Below are positions 16,454-26,064 of a stretch of 64,000 bases of DNA, in pieces. Both the position numbers and the translations under genes were made by a program. Under the pieces are notes generated by a model. It made no database searches and was not told the origin of the DNA. It saw only the letters and a program-made list of their open reading frames with translations. The stretch lies in assembly GCF_006459125.1 (NCBI RefSeq), contig NZ_CP041070.1, positions 248,001 to 312,000 on the forward strand. The letters run 5' to 3'. The stretch comes from Halarcobacter anaerophilus (GTDB lineage: Bacteria > Campylobacterota > Campylobacteria > Campylobacterales > Arcobacteraceae). How positions within the stretch are numbered: position 1 is the first letter of the stretch; each line of letters starts with the position of its first letter.

Positions 16454-17974
16454 CTATTCTGGTTTTATCCAATCTTTTTGATTATGCATAATACCTATAA
16501 AAGCAGGCTGTACATTTTTTATTTTTGAATTTACAACCGTAATAGAGTTTGGAATATATAAAAACAGATAAGGTTTGTCATTTGAAATAATAGTAAAAAG
16601 CTTTTTATAAATTTTTGAAAGTTTTTCCATATCTACTGTTGTAGAACCTTTTTCAATAAGTTTATCTACTTCTTTATTGTGATATCCCACCAAATTAAAT
16701 CCTCCAAGTCTGTCTGAATCACTATGCCAAAGAGGATATGCGTCAGGCATAAGAGCAAGACTCCAGCCTAATAAAACAGTTTCAAAGTTTCTTGGAAAAA
16801 CAACCGTATTCAAAAATGCCTGCCACTCCATAACTCTTATGGTAACTTTAACTCCTATTTGTGAAAGCTGGTATTGAATTATTTGAGCCGCATTTATTCT
16901 TGTATCTCCGCCTGTACTTGTAACAATTTCAAAAGAGAAAGGATTTTTTTCATCATATCCCGCTTCTTTTAAAAGTTTTTTTGCTTTTTGTAAATCAGGT
17001 TTTATAGCTTTTACGTTTTCATTATAAGCAAAATTTCCCGGAAGAAAAGGTCCTTTGCAAACCTCTCCGTGACCGAAAAAGAGAATATCCACCAACTCTT
17101 GTCTGTTAATTCCCAAAGATAGAGCCTCTCTTACTCTTTTATCTTGAAATTTTTTATTTCTTAAATTAAAACCTAAATAATCATATGAGAAGCTGGGTCT
17201 TTCGATTATTTTAAAATTTTTTCTAAAATTTGTATTTATTTGTCTATCTATTTGAAGAGGAGATAAGCCTCCTATATCAAGCTGTTTTTGTTTTAACATT
17301 AAAAAAGAGGTATTTGTATCGGGAATAAATTTATAATGAACCTTTTCTATTTTAGGTTCTCCATCAAAATACTCTTTATTTGCGAAAAGTTTAATATCTT
17401 CCCCTGTTTTAAACTCTTTTATTTTGTATGGACCCGTACCTATAGGTTTTCTATCAAAAAATGAACTCATAAGATTTTTTTCATTTTCTAAAAGATGTTT
17501 TGGAATAATCTCTACCATCCAAATAACCAAAGCTTTAAAATAAGCTCTTTTGTAATCTACTTCGATTGTATATCTGTCAATTTTTTTTACGGATTTTACC
17601 TCTTTATAATTTGATTTTAAAGCAGTATAGATATTTTTATCAATAATTTTTTCATATGTGAAGATTACATCATCTGCGCTAAATTCTACTCCATCGTGCC
17701 ACTTAATACCTTTTTTTAGTTTGAAAATAAGTTTTGTATCTGTTTTGAAATAATAAGACTGGGCTAAATCTGTTACTATATTTCCGTCTTTGTCATATTT
17801 TAACAAACCGTTAAAAAGCCATCTTGTAATTTCCGAACTTGCACTATCTGCTGCAATAATAGGATTTAATCTACTGGGACTTGATGAAATTGATAGATTT
17901 AACGTACTTGCAAAGCTGTTAAAAAAAAACAGTATTTGTATTAAAAATATTCTAATAAGTATCTTCATAGGCAA
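16454..17974 (-). CDS. ABC transporter substrate-binding protein, peptide/nickel type (SBP_bac_5)
   Basis: About 505 residues. An N-terminal signal peptide (KILIRIFLIQILFFFNSFAS) leads to a periplasmic protein with LNPIIAADSASSEITRWLFNGLLKYD, LKKGIKWHDGVEFSADDVIFTYEK and PIGTGPYKI, the family 5 (DppA/OppA) signatures. The frame can start at TTG 17974, six bases after AGGA, or at ATG 17968, twelve bases after; I list the TTG because the spacing is better. No permease or ATPase gene adjoins, so it works with components elsewhere. The ligand is unknown. Confidence 0.85.
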   Translation of the reverse strand: MPMKILIRIFLIQILFFFNSFASTLNLSISSSPSRLNPIIAADSASSEITRWLFNGLLKYDKDGNIVTDLAQSYYFKTDTKLIFKLKKGIKWHDGVEFSADDVIFTYEKIIDKNIYTALKSNYKEVKSVKKIDRYTIEVDYKRAYFKALVIWMVEIIPKHLLENEKNLMSSFFDRKPIGTGPYKIKEFKTGEDIKLFANKEYFDGEPKIEKVHYKFIPDTNTSFLMLKQKQLDIGGLSPLQIDRQINTNFRKNFKIIERPSFSYDYLGFNLRNKKFQDKRVREALSLGINRQELVDILFFGHGEVCKGPFLPGNFAYNENVKAIKPDLQKAKKLLKEAGYDEKNPFSFEIVTSTGGDTRINAAQIIQYQLSQIGVKVTIRVMEWQAFLNTVVFPRNFETVLLGWSLALMPDAYPLWHSDSDRLGGFNLVGYHNKEVDKLIEKGSTTVDMEKLSKIYKKLFTIISNDKPYLFLYIPNSITVVNSKIKNVQPAFIGIMHNQKDWIKPE

Positions 17975-18066
17975 ATTATATCCTATTAAAACTTTTTTAT
18001 TGAGGATAACGCAGTTTTAACTATTTTTTTGTTACTATTTTTCAACTTCAAAGATAAAGATAAATC

Positions 18067-18996
18067 ATGACAGTTTTTTTTACGCTTTTAGGGAAAATTC
18101 TTCCTTTATATCTTAGTATTGTTTTGGGTGCATTAAGTACATACTTTTTAAAATGCGACAAAGAAACAGTTGCTAAGATATTACTTTTTATTTTGGCTCC
18201 TCTTATTGTTTTTAATGCAACATTAAATGTGAAATTAGACTTTTCGGTAATTTTTCTGCCTCTGTTTTTTTTCCTTTTTAGTACGGTTCTTGCTTTTTTA
18301 CTCCTTCTTTTTTTTAAAAAGATTTGGGATGATAATACTTCTAATCTTTTGGCTTTTAGTACGGCAACGGGAAATACGGGGAATATAGGAATTCCTCTGG
18401 CAATTTTGTTTTTAGAGCCAAAATATGTAGATATTTTTATATTTACGGTTTTAGCTTCGATTCTTTATCAAAACTCTGTTGGATACTATATTACCGCAAA
18501 GGGAAATTTTACGGCTATGCAAAGTATAAAAAAAGTTTTAAAACTCCCTGTTTTATATGCTTTTATTTTAGGGCTTGTTTTAAATTTATGGGGCTTTAAA
18601 CTGCCTGAAATTTTTTCATCTTATAGCTCTTATTTAAAAGGTGCTTATGCAATTTTGGGAATGATGCTGCTTGGAATGGGAATGGAAAAGATAAAATTAA
18701 ACAGCTCTTTTGTGGATATGAAATTTATCTCATATGCAATGTTTATTAAATTTATAATCTGGCCTGCAACTGTTTTAGTTTTTATTTTTTTAGATAAACA
18801 TTTTCTGTTTTATTTAAACGATAAGGGGCTTTATATGGTTATGTTTTTATTTTCTATTGTTCCTCTTGCAGGAAATACGGTTACCGTTGCAACTTTATTG
18901 AATGTTAAACCTGAGAAGATGTCCTTAACGGTTTTTATATCTAGTCTGATTTCACTTTTTTATATACCTTTTGCAGTATTTTTATATATGAGTTAA
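18067..18996 (+). CDS. Auxin efflux carrier (AEC) family transporter
   Basis: 309 residues, about ten membrane segments. The AEC family is shown by the N-terminal LPLYLSIVLGAL, the central STATGNTGNIGIPLAILFL motif (conserved unwound Asn/Gly region) and the C-terminal VPLAGNTVTVATLLNVKPEKM. Bacterial members export or import carboxylates and amino acids; the substrate here is unknown. Divergent from the binding-protein gene and closed by a strong terminator. Confidence 0.88.
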   Translation: MTVFFTLLGKILPLYLSIVLGALSTYFLKCDKETVAKILLFILAPLIVFNATLNVKLDFSVIFLPLFFFLFSTVLAFLLLLFFKKIWDDNTSNLLAFSTATGNTGNIGIPLAILFLEPKYVDIFIFTVLASILYQNSVGYYITAKGNFTAMQSIKKVLKLPVLYAFILGLVLNLWGFKLPEIFSSYSSYLKGAYAILGMMLLGMGMEKIKLNSSFVDMKFISYAMFIKFIIWPATVLVFIFLDKHFLFYLNDKGLYMVMFLFSIVPLAGNTVTVATLLNVKPEKMSLTVFISSLISLFYIPFAVFLYMS

Positions 18997-19000
18997 AAAA

Positions 19001-19027
19001 AAAGGAGACAAAATTTTTGTCTCCTTT
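19001..19027 (+). terminator. Terminator between AEC transporter and rpsI
   Basis: AAAGGAGACAAAA and TTTTGTCTCCTTT form a 13-bp near-continuous stem directly after the transporter stop. Its symmetry lets it serve both converging genes. Confidence 0.75.
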
Positions 19028-19077
19028 GAAAGTAGTGTAATTTCGGCAAAAGCAAAAAAATTGCTCTTGTATAAAAA

Positions 19078-19467
19078 TTATCTTTTTGAGAACTGAGTTG
19101 ATTTTCTCGCTTTTTTCTTTCCGTATTTTTTTCTCTCTACAGATCTTGCATCTCTTGTTAATAAACCGTAAGGTTTTAAGATAGCTCTGAATTGCTCATC
19201 ATAAGCAACTAAAGCTCTTGAAATACCGTGTCTGATAGCATCTGCTTGTGCTGAGTAACCACCGCCAAGTGTTTTAACAACAACATTAACTGATGATTCT
19301 TGTTTAGATACTTCTAGTGGTTGCATAACTCTTTTTTTAATTGCTTCATGTCCACCTAACCATGCATCTAAAGATTGACCGTTGATTGTAAGTTGACCGT
19401 TTCCGTTTTCTAACCATACTTTAGCTATAGAAGTCTTTCTTCTTCCTGTTGCATATACTTTTGCCAT
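19078..19467 (-). CDS. rpsI: Small ribosomal subunit protein uS9
   Basis: 129 residues, normal length. [14 protein letters not shown] at the start, [12 protein letters not shown] in the middle and the basic tail [14 protein letters not shown] that reaches the P-site tRNA are all present. It follows rplM after 5 bases, the conserved rplM-rpsI pair. Confidence 0.98.
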   Translation of the reverse strand: MAKVYATGRRKTSIAKVWLENGNGQLTINGQSLDAWLGGHEAIKKRVMQPLEVSKQESSVNVVVKTLGGGYSAQADAIRHGISRALVAYDEQFRAILKPYGLLTRDARSVERKKYGKKKARKSTQFSKR

Positions 19468-19472
19468 TAGTC

Positions 19473-19892
19473 TTATCCTTTAATTTGCGCAGTGTGTGGG
19501 TGTTCGCTTCCTGCGTATACTTTTAATTTTTTTAACATCTCTTTACCAAGTTTTGTTTTTGGTAACATACCTCTTGTAGCTAGTTTATATAGTTTTTCAG
19601 GATTTTTTTCTAGCATTTCAGACATTTTGTGAGTTTTTGTACTTCCAAAATATCCAGAGTGAGTGTAATAATTTTTATCTTCTATTTTAGCACCTGTAAA
19701 TTTAGCTTTAGATGCATTGATGATAATTACATTGTCTCCACAGTCTACATGGGGAGTATATGAAGGCTTATGTTTTCCTCTTAATAGTGTTGCAACTTCA
19801 GTAATAATTCTACCAAAAACTTTATCAGTTGCATCTACTACTATCCAATCTCTTTCGATTTCGTTAGCTTTTGCCATTTGAGTAAATTTCAT
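19473..19892 (-). CDS. rplM: Large ribosomal subunit protein uL13
   Basis: 139 residues. [32 protein letters not shown] and [24 protein letters not shown]-type motifs identify L13. The two-methionine start MKFTQMAK is normal for ε-proteobacteria. First gene of the pair with rpsI. Confidence 0.98.
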   Translation of the reverse strand: MKFTQMAKANEIERDWIVVDATDKVFGRIITEVATLLRGKHKPSYTPHVDCGDNVIIINASKAKFTGAKIEDKNYYTHSGYFGSTKTHKMSEMLEKNPEKLYKLATRGMLPKTKLGKEMLKKLKVYAGSEHPHTAQIKG

Positions 19893-19968
19893 TTATTTTC
19901 TCCGATTTTGTTAATGAGGTGGAATAATATTCTACTTATGCTTAAATATTACTTAATTTAAGTGATAT

Positions 19969-21345
19969 TTAATAATTTATGCTAAATTCAGAACCTTCAT
20001 GTATTTTACTGCTTATTTTAAGCTCAAAATTGTGAAGTTTTAATATAGAATGAACAATAAAAAGACCAAGACCTAATGAGTTGTTCCAACCGTTTTGAGA
20101 TACTCTGTAAAATTTTTGATTAATCTTTTTAATTTCCTCTTCGTCTATTCCTATACCTTTGTCTATTACTGAAATAGTTGAGGGGGTTATTTTTACTACT
20201 ACTTCATCTTCCGAATATTTTAGGGCATTTTCTATTAGATTTGTTAATGCCATCGAAAAAAGAGTTTCATCTACTTTTATTATAATATCTTCACCTATTA
20301 TATTAATATCTCTTTGCGTATATTTTTCTTTTAAATCAGGAATAATTTCATTTAAGATAGAGTATAAAGAGCATTCGCTTGTCATAATACTTTGTTTACC
20401 CTCTTCAAGTTTTAAAGTTAGTCTTAATTTATCAATTATCTGAGACATTTTATTCCCGTTTGAGTATATTTTATTTAAAAACTTTTCTTGCATTTTTTCA
20501 GGTAAATCCCTATCATTTAAGATAGTCTCCGCATATCCCGTTATAATTGCGATAGGATTTTTAAATTCATGGGAAATTGCCGATATTATTTCATCTTTTT
20601 GTCTATTTGCCAGTTTTAGTTTGGCATTTTGTTTTGCTTTTTGTTTCTCTTTTTTTGATAATTTACTTGCTACTTTGTTTAAAAGTCTAGTTATCTTGCT
20701 AAACTCTTCACAAAAATCCGAATAGAGTTCCTGCTTGGGTCTTTTGTGGCTCATTTGAATTAAGTAATCCAAAATTGAGTTTGTTTCATCTTTTATTTTT
20801 AAACTTAAATAATAAGTAACAATAAAAAAACCGCCTAAAAATAGGGCAATAAAACCTATTAGCTGATATACTAACTCGGTAAAGTTATCTTGGATTTTAT
20901 ATGTATAATCGGCTAATCTTATATAATAGATTTTATCATCGATTACGATTTTTTTTGCAACATAAAGAAGCTCTTGATCTAAAGTATGGGAAAATCTGAT
21001 TTTTTTACCGTATCCGTTATATTTTGCGTGAATTATCTCATATCTGTTAGAGTGGTTTTCCATTCTTTTAATGTTTTTATCGCTATCTGCGATTACTACT
21101 CCGTTTTCATCTATTATGGTAATTCTGTTTCCTGTTTTTGCTTTAAAGGTTTTTACTATATATTTTACGTTATCCAAATTCGTAAAAGAAAAAGAGAGAG
21201 AATCGATATTCTGGGAAAGATTTTTCTCTATTTGATCTAAATATATATGTTTTGACCAAAAATATATGGTAATACTTAATACAAGTAACATTAATAAAAA
21301 AATAAGTGAAAAAGTTCGTAAAAAAAGTTGATGTAATTTTAGCAA
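19969..21345 (-). CDS. Sensor histidine kinase of the phosphate-locus two-component system
   Basis: 458 residues starting with TTG inside the response-regulator stop (7-base overlap, coupled translation). Two membrane segments (about 9-31 and 155-180) flank a periplasmic domain of about 120 residues. HisKA has ISAISHEFKNPIAIITGYAE with the phosphorylated His; the ATPase domain has LTNLIENALKYSED, DKGIGIDEEEI and SLGLGLFIVHSI. Its position at the end of the pst-phoU locus suggests a PhoR/PhosS-like phosphate sensor, by inference. Confidence 0.9.
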   Translation of the reverse strand: MLKLHQLFLRTFSLIFLLMLLVLSITIYFWSKHIYLDQIEKNLSQNIDSLSFSFTNLDNVKYIVKTFKAKTGNRITIIDENGVVIADSDKNIKRMENHSNRYEIIHAKYNGYGKKIRFSHTLDQELLYVAKKIVIDDKIYYIRLADYTYKIQDNFTELVYQLIGFIALFLGGFFIVTYYLSLKIKDETNSILDYLIQMSHKRPKQELYSDFCEEFSKITRLLNKVASKLSKKEKQKAKQNAKLKLANRQKDEIISAISHEFKNPIAIITGYAETILNDRDLPEKMQEKFLNKIYSNGNKMSQIIDKLRLTLKLEEGKQSIMTSECSLYSILNEIIPDLKEKYTQRDINIIGEDIIIKVDETLFSMALTNLIENALKYSEDEVVVKITPSTISVIDKGIGIDEEEIKKINQKFYRVSQNGWNNSLGLGLFIVHSILKLHNFELKISSKIHEGSEFSINY

Positions 21346-22013
21346 AACAAGTAACCTTCTCCTCTGATTGATTTAATATAATCTTTTGTACCGTCAGGAT
21401 CGATTTTTGCTTTTAATCTTTTTATCGCAACATTAACAGTTTTTAGTTTTTTGTCGTAAGAATCTTCCCAAACAGTTTCAAGCAGATGTTCTCTTGTCAT
21501 TAAAATATCTCTGTTTTTTATAAATTCCAAAAGTAAATTGTGTTCTAAATGAGTTAAAATAATCTCTTCATTGTTGATATAAAACTTTTTATTTGCTGCT
21601 TTATAAACTATATCTCTTACTTTTAAAACATCTACTTCTTTATTTGATCTTCTAATAATCGCTTTTATTCTTGCCAAAGTCTCTTTAACATTAAAAGGTT
21701 TGGTAATATAATCATCTGCATAAGCGTCAAAACCCTCTAAAATATCTTCATCTTTATCTTTTGCCGTAAGATATATTACAGGGGTGTCATAACCTCTCTC
21801 TTTTATTTTATTTATAAATTCAGTTCCGTCTATTCCCGGAAGATTTCTATCCATAATAATTAAATCGATTTTCTCTTCATCTAATACTTTTTCAAGTTTT
21901 TCATTTACGTTTAAAAAGCCTATTGTTTCATATCCCTCTTTTTGTAAAGAGTATTCCAAAAGTTCTAAAATATCTTCTTCGTCTTCTACTATTAATATTA
22001 ATTTTTCATTCAT
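21339..22013 (-). CDS. OmpR/PhoB-family response regulator
   Basis: 224 residues. The receiver has acidic residues VEDEED, the phosphoacceptor in LIIMDRNLPG, and LTAKDKDED and ITKPF. The C-terminal winged helix (VRDIVYKAANKKFYINNEEI...TVNVAIKRLKAKID...IRGEGYLF) binds DNA. Together with the kinase it most likely controls the Pho boxes upstream of pstC and pstS; this is an inference from location and the 7-4-7 direct repeats found there. Confidence 0.92.
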   Translation of the reverse strand: MNEKLILIVEDEEDILELLEYSLQKEGYETIGFLNVNEKLEKVLDEEKIDLIIMDRNLPGIDGTEFINKIKERGYDTPVIYLTAKDKDEDILEGFDAYADDYITKPFNVKETLARIKAIIRRSNKEVDVLKVRDIVYKAANKKFYINNEEIILTHLEHNLLLEFIKNRDILMTREHLLETVWEDSYDKKLKTVNVAIKRLKAKIDPDGTKDYIKSIRGEGYLFC

Positions 22014-22037
22014 TCTTTTTACTTTATACTTTTTTAT

Positions 22038-22433
22038 CTAATCGTTTTCTTCTTTTTTATTTTTCAAAAGTTTGACAACACCCGGGGAATATTTTATTGC
22101 TAAAATCCTAAAAATAAAGAATACAAAGATAACAAAAAGAAGAAAAAGTATTGTAAAATAGTCTTTATTTGGATAAGAGGTATTTATAATTACGTCTCTT
22201 ATTAGAAAAATTATAAATATATCAATTACGAACCTAAGTCTTAATTTCTGTTTTTTGATAAAATCAGAAATCATTTTCACTACTTCCATAACAACTATAA
22301 ATTCAAGCATTAAAACAATTGCTTTGTAAAATTCAAATCCCGCAACAATAATTATCGTAAAAATTATTGCTGCGGCAAGAACTTCATAGTTGTTGCTGAA
22401 ATACTCTTTTATATTTGAAAATAGTTTTTTCAT
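22038..22433 (-). CDS. PsiE-like phosphate-starvation-inducible membrane protein
   Basis: 131 residues with four hydrophobic segments and a basic C-terminus. The layout, the AIVLMLEFIVVMEVVKMISDF stretch (written here as the second helix) and the LRFVIDIFIIFLIRDVII helix fit the PsiE family. The gene sits between phoU (5 bases) and the response regulator (24 bases), in keeping with a phosphate-linked role, whose mechanism is unknown. Confidence 0.75.
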   Translation of the reverse strand: MKKLFSNIKEYFSNNYEVLAAAIIFTIIIVAGFEFYKAIVLMLEFIVVMEVVKMISDFIKKQKLRLRFVIDIFIIFLIRDVIINTSYPNKDYFTILFLLFVIFVFFIFRILAIKYSPGVVKLLKNKKEEND

Positions 22434-22438
22434 TAAAA

Positions 22439-23110
22439 TTATTTTGCTTGTTCAATCTCTCCGCCGACTCTTGCAAATAAAATTAAGTTTGCAATGGATG
22501 CTGCTCTATCTGCCGTTTTTTCAAGTCTTCTAAGACTGCTTAATACATCAAAATAGTCTTTTGACAACTCAATATTTTTTGAAATAAGTTTTAGAGTGTT
22601 TTTACCGATTATTGCATATAAATCATCGGTTTTACTCTCTTCTACGCTTACTTTTCGAAATCCTGCTTCTATTGCTTTGTCATCTGTCTCTTTTAACAAA
22701 CTTACGGCAATTTCAAAAGCAGAGTTTGATGCTTTTAATAGAGGAATTGCATACTCTAAAATTGAGTGTTTATCCAAGTCATTGGTAAAAGATTGTCTAA
22801 ATGTTTTAACAAATATTTTAGAGTTTGCACCTGCTCTTAACATTTCGTTTGTTATTTTAAGATATGACACCATCTCTCTTAAATCTTTTGCCTCAGGAGA
22901 GTAAAGGGCAAGTGTTTTTACTATTAAATTATCTATCTCATTTGTTTTTATAGATAGATTTTTTATAGATAAGGTCACATCTTTTAACATAGATAAGTCA
23001 TTCTCTTTTAATGCAGAAAGAGATATCTTATTTGCATAAATTATCTCTTCACCTATACCGTAAATTTCTTCTCTTATTTTTTGTAAGTTTTCTTCATATG
23101 GTTTTAACAT
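22439..23110 (-). CDS. phoU: Phosphate transport regulator PhoU
   Basis: 223 residues, two three-helix PhoU domains, each with an acidic E/DxxxD metal-binding pattern (NEIDNLIVKTLALYSPEAKD-type and ESKTDDLYAIIGKN). It represses the Pho response by linking Pst transport to the kinase. Its start overlaps the pstB stop, the usual pstB-phoU coupling. Confidence 0.93.
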   Translation of the reverse strand: MLKPYEENLQKIREEIYGIGEEIIYANKISLSALKENDLSMLKDVTLSIKNLSIKTNEIDNLIVKTLALYSPEAKDLREMVSYLKITNEMLRAGANSKIFVKTFRQSFTNDLDKHSILEYAIPLLKASNSAFEIAVSLLKETDDKAIEAGFRKVSVEESKTDDLYAIIGKNTLKLISKNIELSKDYFDVLSSLRRLEKTADRAASIANLILFARVGGEIEQAK

Positions 23111-23877
23111 TATCCGAACCTTCCTGTAATATAATCTTCTGTTTTTTTATTTGTAGGGTTTACGAAAATCGTATCAGTTTCATCATATTCAATCAATTTT
23201 CCTAGATGAAAAAATGCCGTATAATCCGCAACTCTGGCAGCTTGCTGCATATTATGGGTTACTGTTATAATTGTATATTTCTCTTTTAATTCAAGCATTA
23301 AAGCTTCAATCTTTTCAGTTGAAATAGGATCAAGGGCAGATGTAGGTTCATCCATTAAAATCACTTCGGGTTTAACCGCTATTGTTCTTGCAATACAAAG
23401 TCTTTGCTGTTGCCCTCCTGAAAGGGAAGTTCCCGGGTCATTTAATTTATCTTTTACTTCTCCCCAAAGACCTGCATCTTTTAAAGATTTTTCAACTAAT
23501 TCGTCACATTCTCTTCCTTTTTTTACATGACCGTGTTTTAAAGGAGCATAAGAGACATTGTCGTAAATAGATTTAGGAAAAGGGTTAGGTTGTTGAAAAA
23601 CCATTCCTATTTTTTTTCTTACGCTTACTTCATCTACATCTTTATCGTAAATGTTTTTCCCGTCAATTACAACCGAACCGTCAATTTTAACTATAGAGAT
23701 TAAGTCATTCATTCTGTTTAAGCATCTTAAGAATGTAGATTTTCCACATCCTGAAGGTCCGATTAAAGCAGTTATTTTATTTTCGTAAAGTGGTACAGTG
23801 ATGCTATGAAGAGCATGATTCTCTCCATACCAAAGATTTAATTCTTTTACATCTACTTTTATTTTATTTTTTGACAT
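23110..23877 (-). CDS. pstB: Phosphate ABC transporter ATP-binding protein
   Basis: 255 residues. Walker [11 protein letters not shown]-loop [14 protein letters not shown] (PstB-specific), signature LSGGQQQRL, Walker [13 protein letters not shown] and H-loop [13 protein letters not shown] are intact. It energises phosphate import through PstCA. Confidence 0.97.
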   Translation of the reverse strand: MSKNKIKVDVKELNLWYGENHALHSITVPLYENKITALIGPSGCGKSTFLRCLNRMNDLISIVKIDGSVVIDGKNIYDKDVDEVSVRKKIGMVFQQPNPFPKSIYDNVSYAPLKHGHVKKGRECDELVEKSLKDAGLWGEVKDKLNDPGTSLSGGQQQRLCIARTIAVKPEVILMDEPTSALDPISTEKIEALMLELKEKYTIITVTHNMQQAARVADYTAFFHLGKLIEYDETDTIFVNPTNKKTEDYITGRFG

Positions 23878-23892
23878 TTTTATTTTTCCTTA

Positions 23893-25077
23893 TTACCATT
23901 TAACTTCATATTTTTTTCTAAGATATATTGCCAATGAATTTAGCGAAATTAAGATTGTCAATAACACCATAATTCCGGCAGCTGTTTTTTCAACATACAT
24001 TCTCTCAGGCATACCTGCCCATGTAAAAAGTTGAGCAGGCATTACAGTAGCTGCTTCTAAAATCGAACCCGGAGCATCGGGGATAAAAGCAATCATTCCT
24101 ATAATAATTAAAGGTGCAGTTTCACCCATAGCTTGAGCCAAACCGATAATTGAACCTGTTAAAATCCCCGGAAATGCAAGGGGTAAAACATGATCTCTTG
24201 TTACTTCGATTTTTGTAAGTCCTAAACCGTATCCCGCTTGTCTTATTGAATCGGGAACCGCTCTTAGTGCCGCTCTTGAACTTACTATGATTATAGGTAG
24301 AGTCATTAAAGCAAGGGTTAAACCTCCAACTAAAGGGGAAGATCTAGGCAGACCGAAAAGATTAATAAAAATTGCAAGCCCTAAAAGTCCGAAGAGAATC
24401 GAAGGAATTGCTGCCAGATTGTTTATATTTACTTCAATAGTTTGGGTGAATTTATTGTCATCCGCAAACTCTTCTAGATAGATTGCCGTCATTACTCCTA
24501 CTGGAAAAGCAAAAAGCATTGTAATAATAAGTGTTAAAATAGAACCTACTATTGCAGATTTAAGCCCTGCATATTCAGGTGCCTTTGAGTCACCGTTTTG
24601 GAAAAAAAGTTTACTAAATTTTAAATCTATTTCTCCGTAGGCTTTCATATCATCTATAAGAGCTCTATCTTTTCTTTTCAATTTATAATAGTGACCTTTT
24701 ATATATTGATCAACTTGGTCATCTGCTAAAACCCAAGTTTTTATAGTTTTTCCTATTAGTTCCGGATTTTCTTCCATTTGGGTAGGAACGGTTCTAAGCC
24801 ATGCTCTTGAAACGACTCTTGAATATTTTCTATCTATTGCTTTTCTATAGTTGTTTTTAGCTTCCTGGCTGTATGTTACGTTTATGTGCAGATATGCTTG
24901 CTTAAATGCGGGAGTTCCTTTAGTAATCATATCATAAAGAAAAAAAGCAAGGAAAGCAATGGAAAAGACTAATGATGTTACGGTAAATACTTTAAATCTT
25001 TTTGAACTTCTATGTCTTTTGTTTAAAGTCGGGTCATAAAATGGATTATCTTTGTGTTTGTCATTCTGTTTTATCAT
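23893..25077 (-). CDS. pstA: Phosphate ABC transporter permease PstA
   Basis: 394 residues, longer than the classic 290-300 because of a periplasmic insertion of about 120 residues between the first and second membrane helices (DUF3333-type extension, common in ε-proteobacteria). The permease core has the EAA-like loop DSIRQAGYGLGLTKIEVTRD and GIAQAMGETAPL-type sequence. It overlaps the pstC stop by 4 bases. Confidence 0.93.
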   Translation of the reverse strand: MIKQNDKHKDNPFYDPTLNKRHRSSKRFKVFTVTSLVFSIAFLAFFLYDMITKGTPAFKQAYLHINVTYSQEAKNNYRKAIDRKYSRVVSRAWLRTVPTQMEENPELIGKTIKTWVLADDQVDQYIKGHYYKLKRKDRALIDDMKAYGEIDLKFSKLFFQNGDSKAPEYAGLKSAIVGSILTLIITMLFAFPVGVMTAIYLEEFADDNKFTQTIEVNINNLAAIPSILFGLLGLAIFINLFGLPRSSPLVGGLTLALMTLPIIIVSSRAALRAVPDSIRQAGYGLGLTKIEVTRDHVLPLAFPGILTGSIIGLAQAMGETAPLIIIGMIAFIPDAPGSILEAATVMPAQLFTWAGMPERMYVEKTAAGIMVLLTILISLNSLAIYLRKKYEVKW

Positions 25078-26003
25078 AATGTATTCACTTTATATTTTTC
25101 TTTAAATTTTCTAATCATTGTTAATGAGATAATATTCAAAATCAATGTTATAACAAATAGTGCAAGACCTAAGGCAAAAGCAGATAAAGTCTCAGGTGAA
25201 TTAAATGCTTGGTCACCGACTAATGCATCAACGATTCTAACTGTTACTGTAGTCATATCTTCTAAAGGATTAAGAGATAAGTTTGGTCTAAGACCTGCTG
25301 CCATAACAACAATCATTGTCTCTCCCACAGCTTTTGAAAAACCTAAAAGCGTAGCTGAAATGATTCCCGGAAGCGCTGAAGGTAATACTATGTTTTTTAT
25401 AGTTTCACCTTGAGTCATACCAAGACCTAAAGAGGCTTTTCTTTGTGAATCGGGAACTGCTTTTATTACGTCATCTGAGAGTGACGAAATAACGGGGATA
25501 ATCATAACTCCCATAACAACTCCTGAAGCCAAAGCCGAATTAAAGGTGGCTTCTAATCCGAAAAATGATGCGGCTTTAACAACAAAAGGGGCTACTGTAA
25601 TAGCTGCAAAGAATCCGTATACAACTGTCGGAATACCTGCTAATATTTCTAAAAGAGGTTTTAAATAATCTCTTGTTCTAGCTGATGCATATTCACTTAA
25701 ATATACAGCACTTCCAAGACCGATTGGAATGGCAACTGCCATAGCAATAAGGGTAATCATTAAGGTACCTGCAAAAATAGGAACAGCACCGAATTTACTT
25801 CCTACAATACCAGGAGACCACTCAAGACCTGTTAGAAAATACCAGAAGCTTCTTAATTGAAAAAATGAGATAGCTTCAAACAGTATAGAAAAGAGAATCC
25901 CGAAAGTGGTTAAGATTGAGATGGTTGAGGCAACAATCAAAGCAGTCTTAATAGCTTTCTCTTTAATTACCGTTGTTCTGTTTTTTGATTCAAATGAATG
26001 CAA
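25074..26003 (-). CDS. pstC: Phosphate ABC transporter permease PstC
   Basis: 309 residues, six membrane helices, with the EAA-like loop DSQRKASLGLGMTQGETIKN and FSKAVGETMIVVMAAG. It starts the pstCAB-phoU unit, 28-61 bases downstream of a TACAAT box and a Pho-box pair, so the transporter has its own phosphate-controlled promoter within the locus. Confidence 0.94.
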   Translation of the reverse strand: MHSFESKNRTTVIKEKAIKTALIVASTISILTTFGILFSILFEAISFFQLRSFWYFLTGLEWSPGIVGSKFGAVPIFAGTLMITLIAMAVAIPIGLGSAVYLSEYASARTRDYLKPLLEILAGIPTVVYGFFAAITVAPFVVKAASFFGLEATFNSALASGVVMGVMIIPVISSLSDDVIKAVPDSQRKASLGLGMTQGETIKNIVLPSALPGIISATLLGFSKAVGETMIVVMAAGLRPNLSLNPLEDMTTVTVRIVDALVGDQAFNSPETLSAFALGLALFVITLILNIISLTMIRKFKEKYKVNTL

Positions 26004-26030
26004 TTCTTACCTTTCAAATAAATTTAGGCA

Positions 26031-26064
26031 ATTGTATTACGAAATGGTTACATTGAAGTTACAT
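26031..26064 (-). promoter_or_regulatory. Pho-box promoter of pstC
   Basis: On the minus strand ATGTAAC-N4-ATGTAAC (26064-26047) is followed after 10 bases by TACAAT (26036-26031). Seven-base direct repeats separated by four bases are the PhoB-box layout. The same box, spacing and -10 occur before pstS. The box overlaps the stop codon of the EAL-CBS-GGDEF gene. Confidence 0.82.
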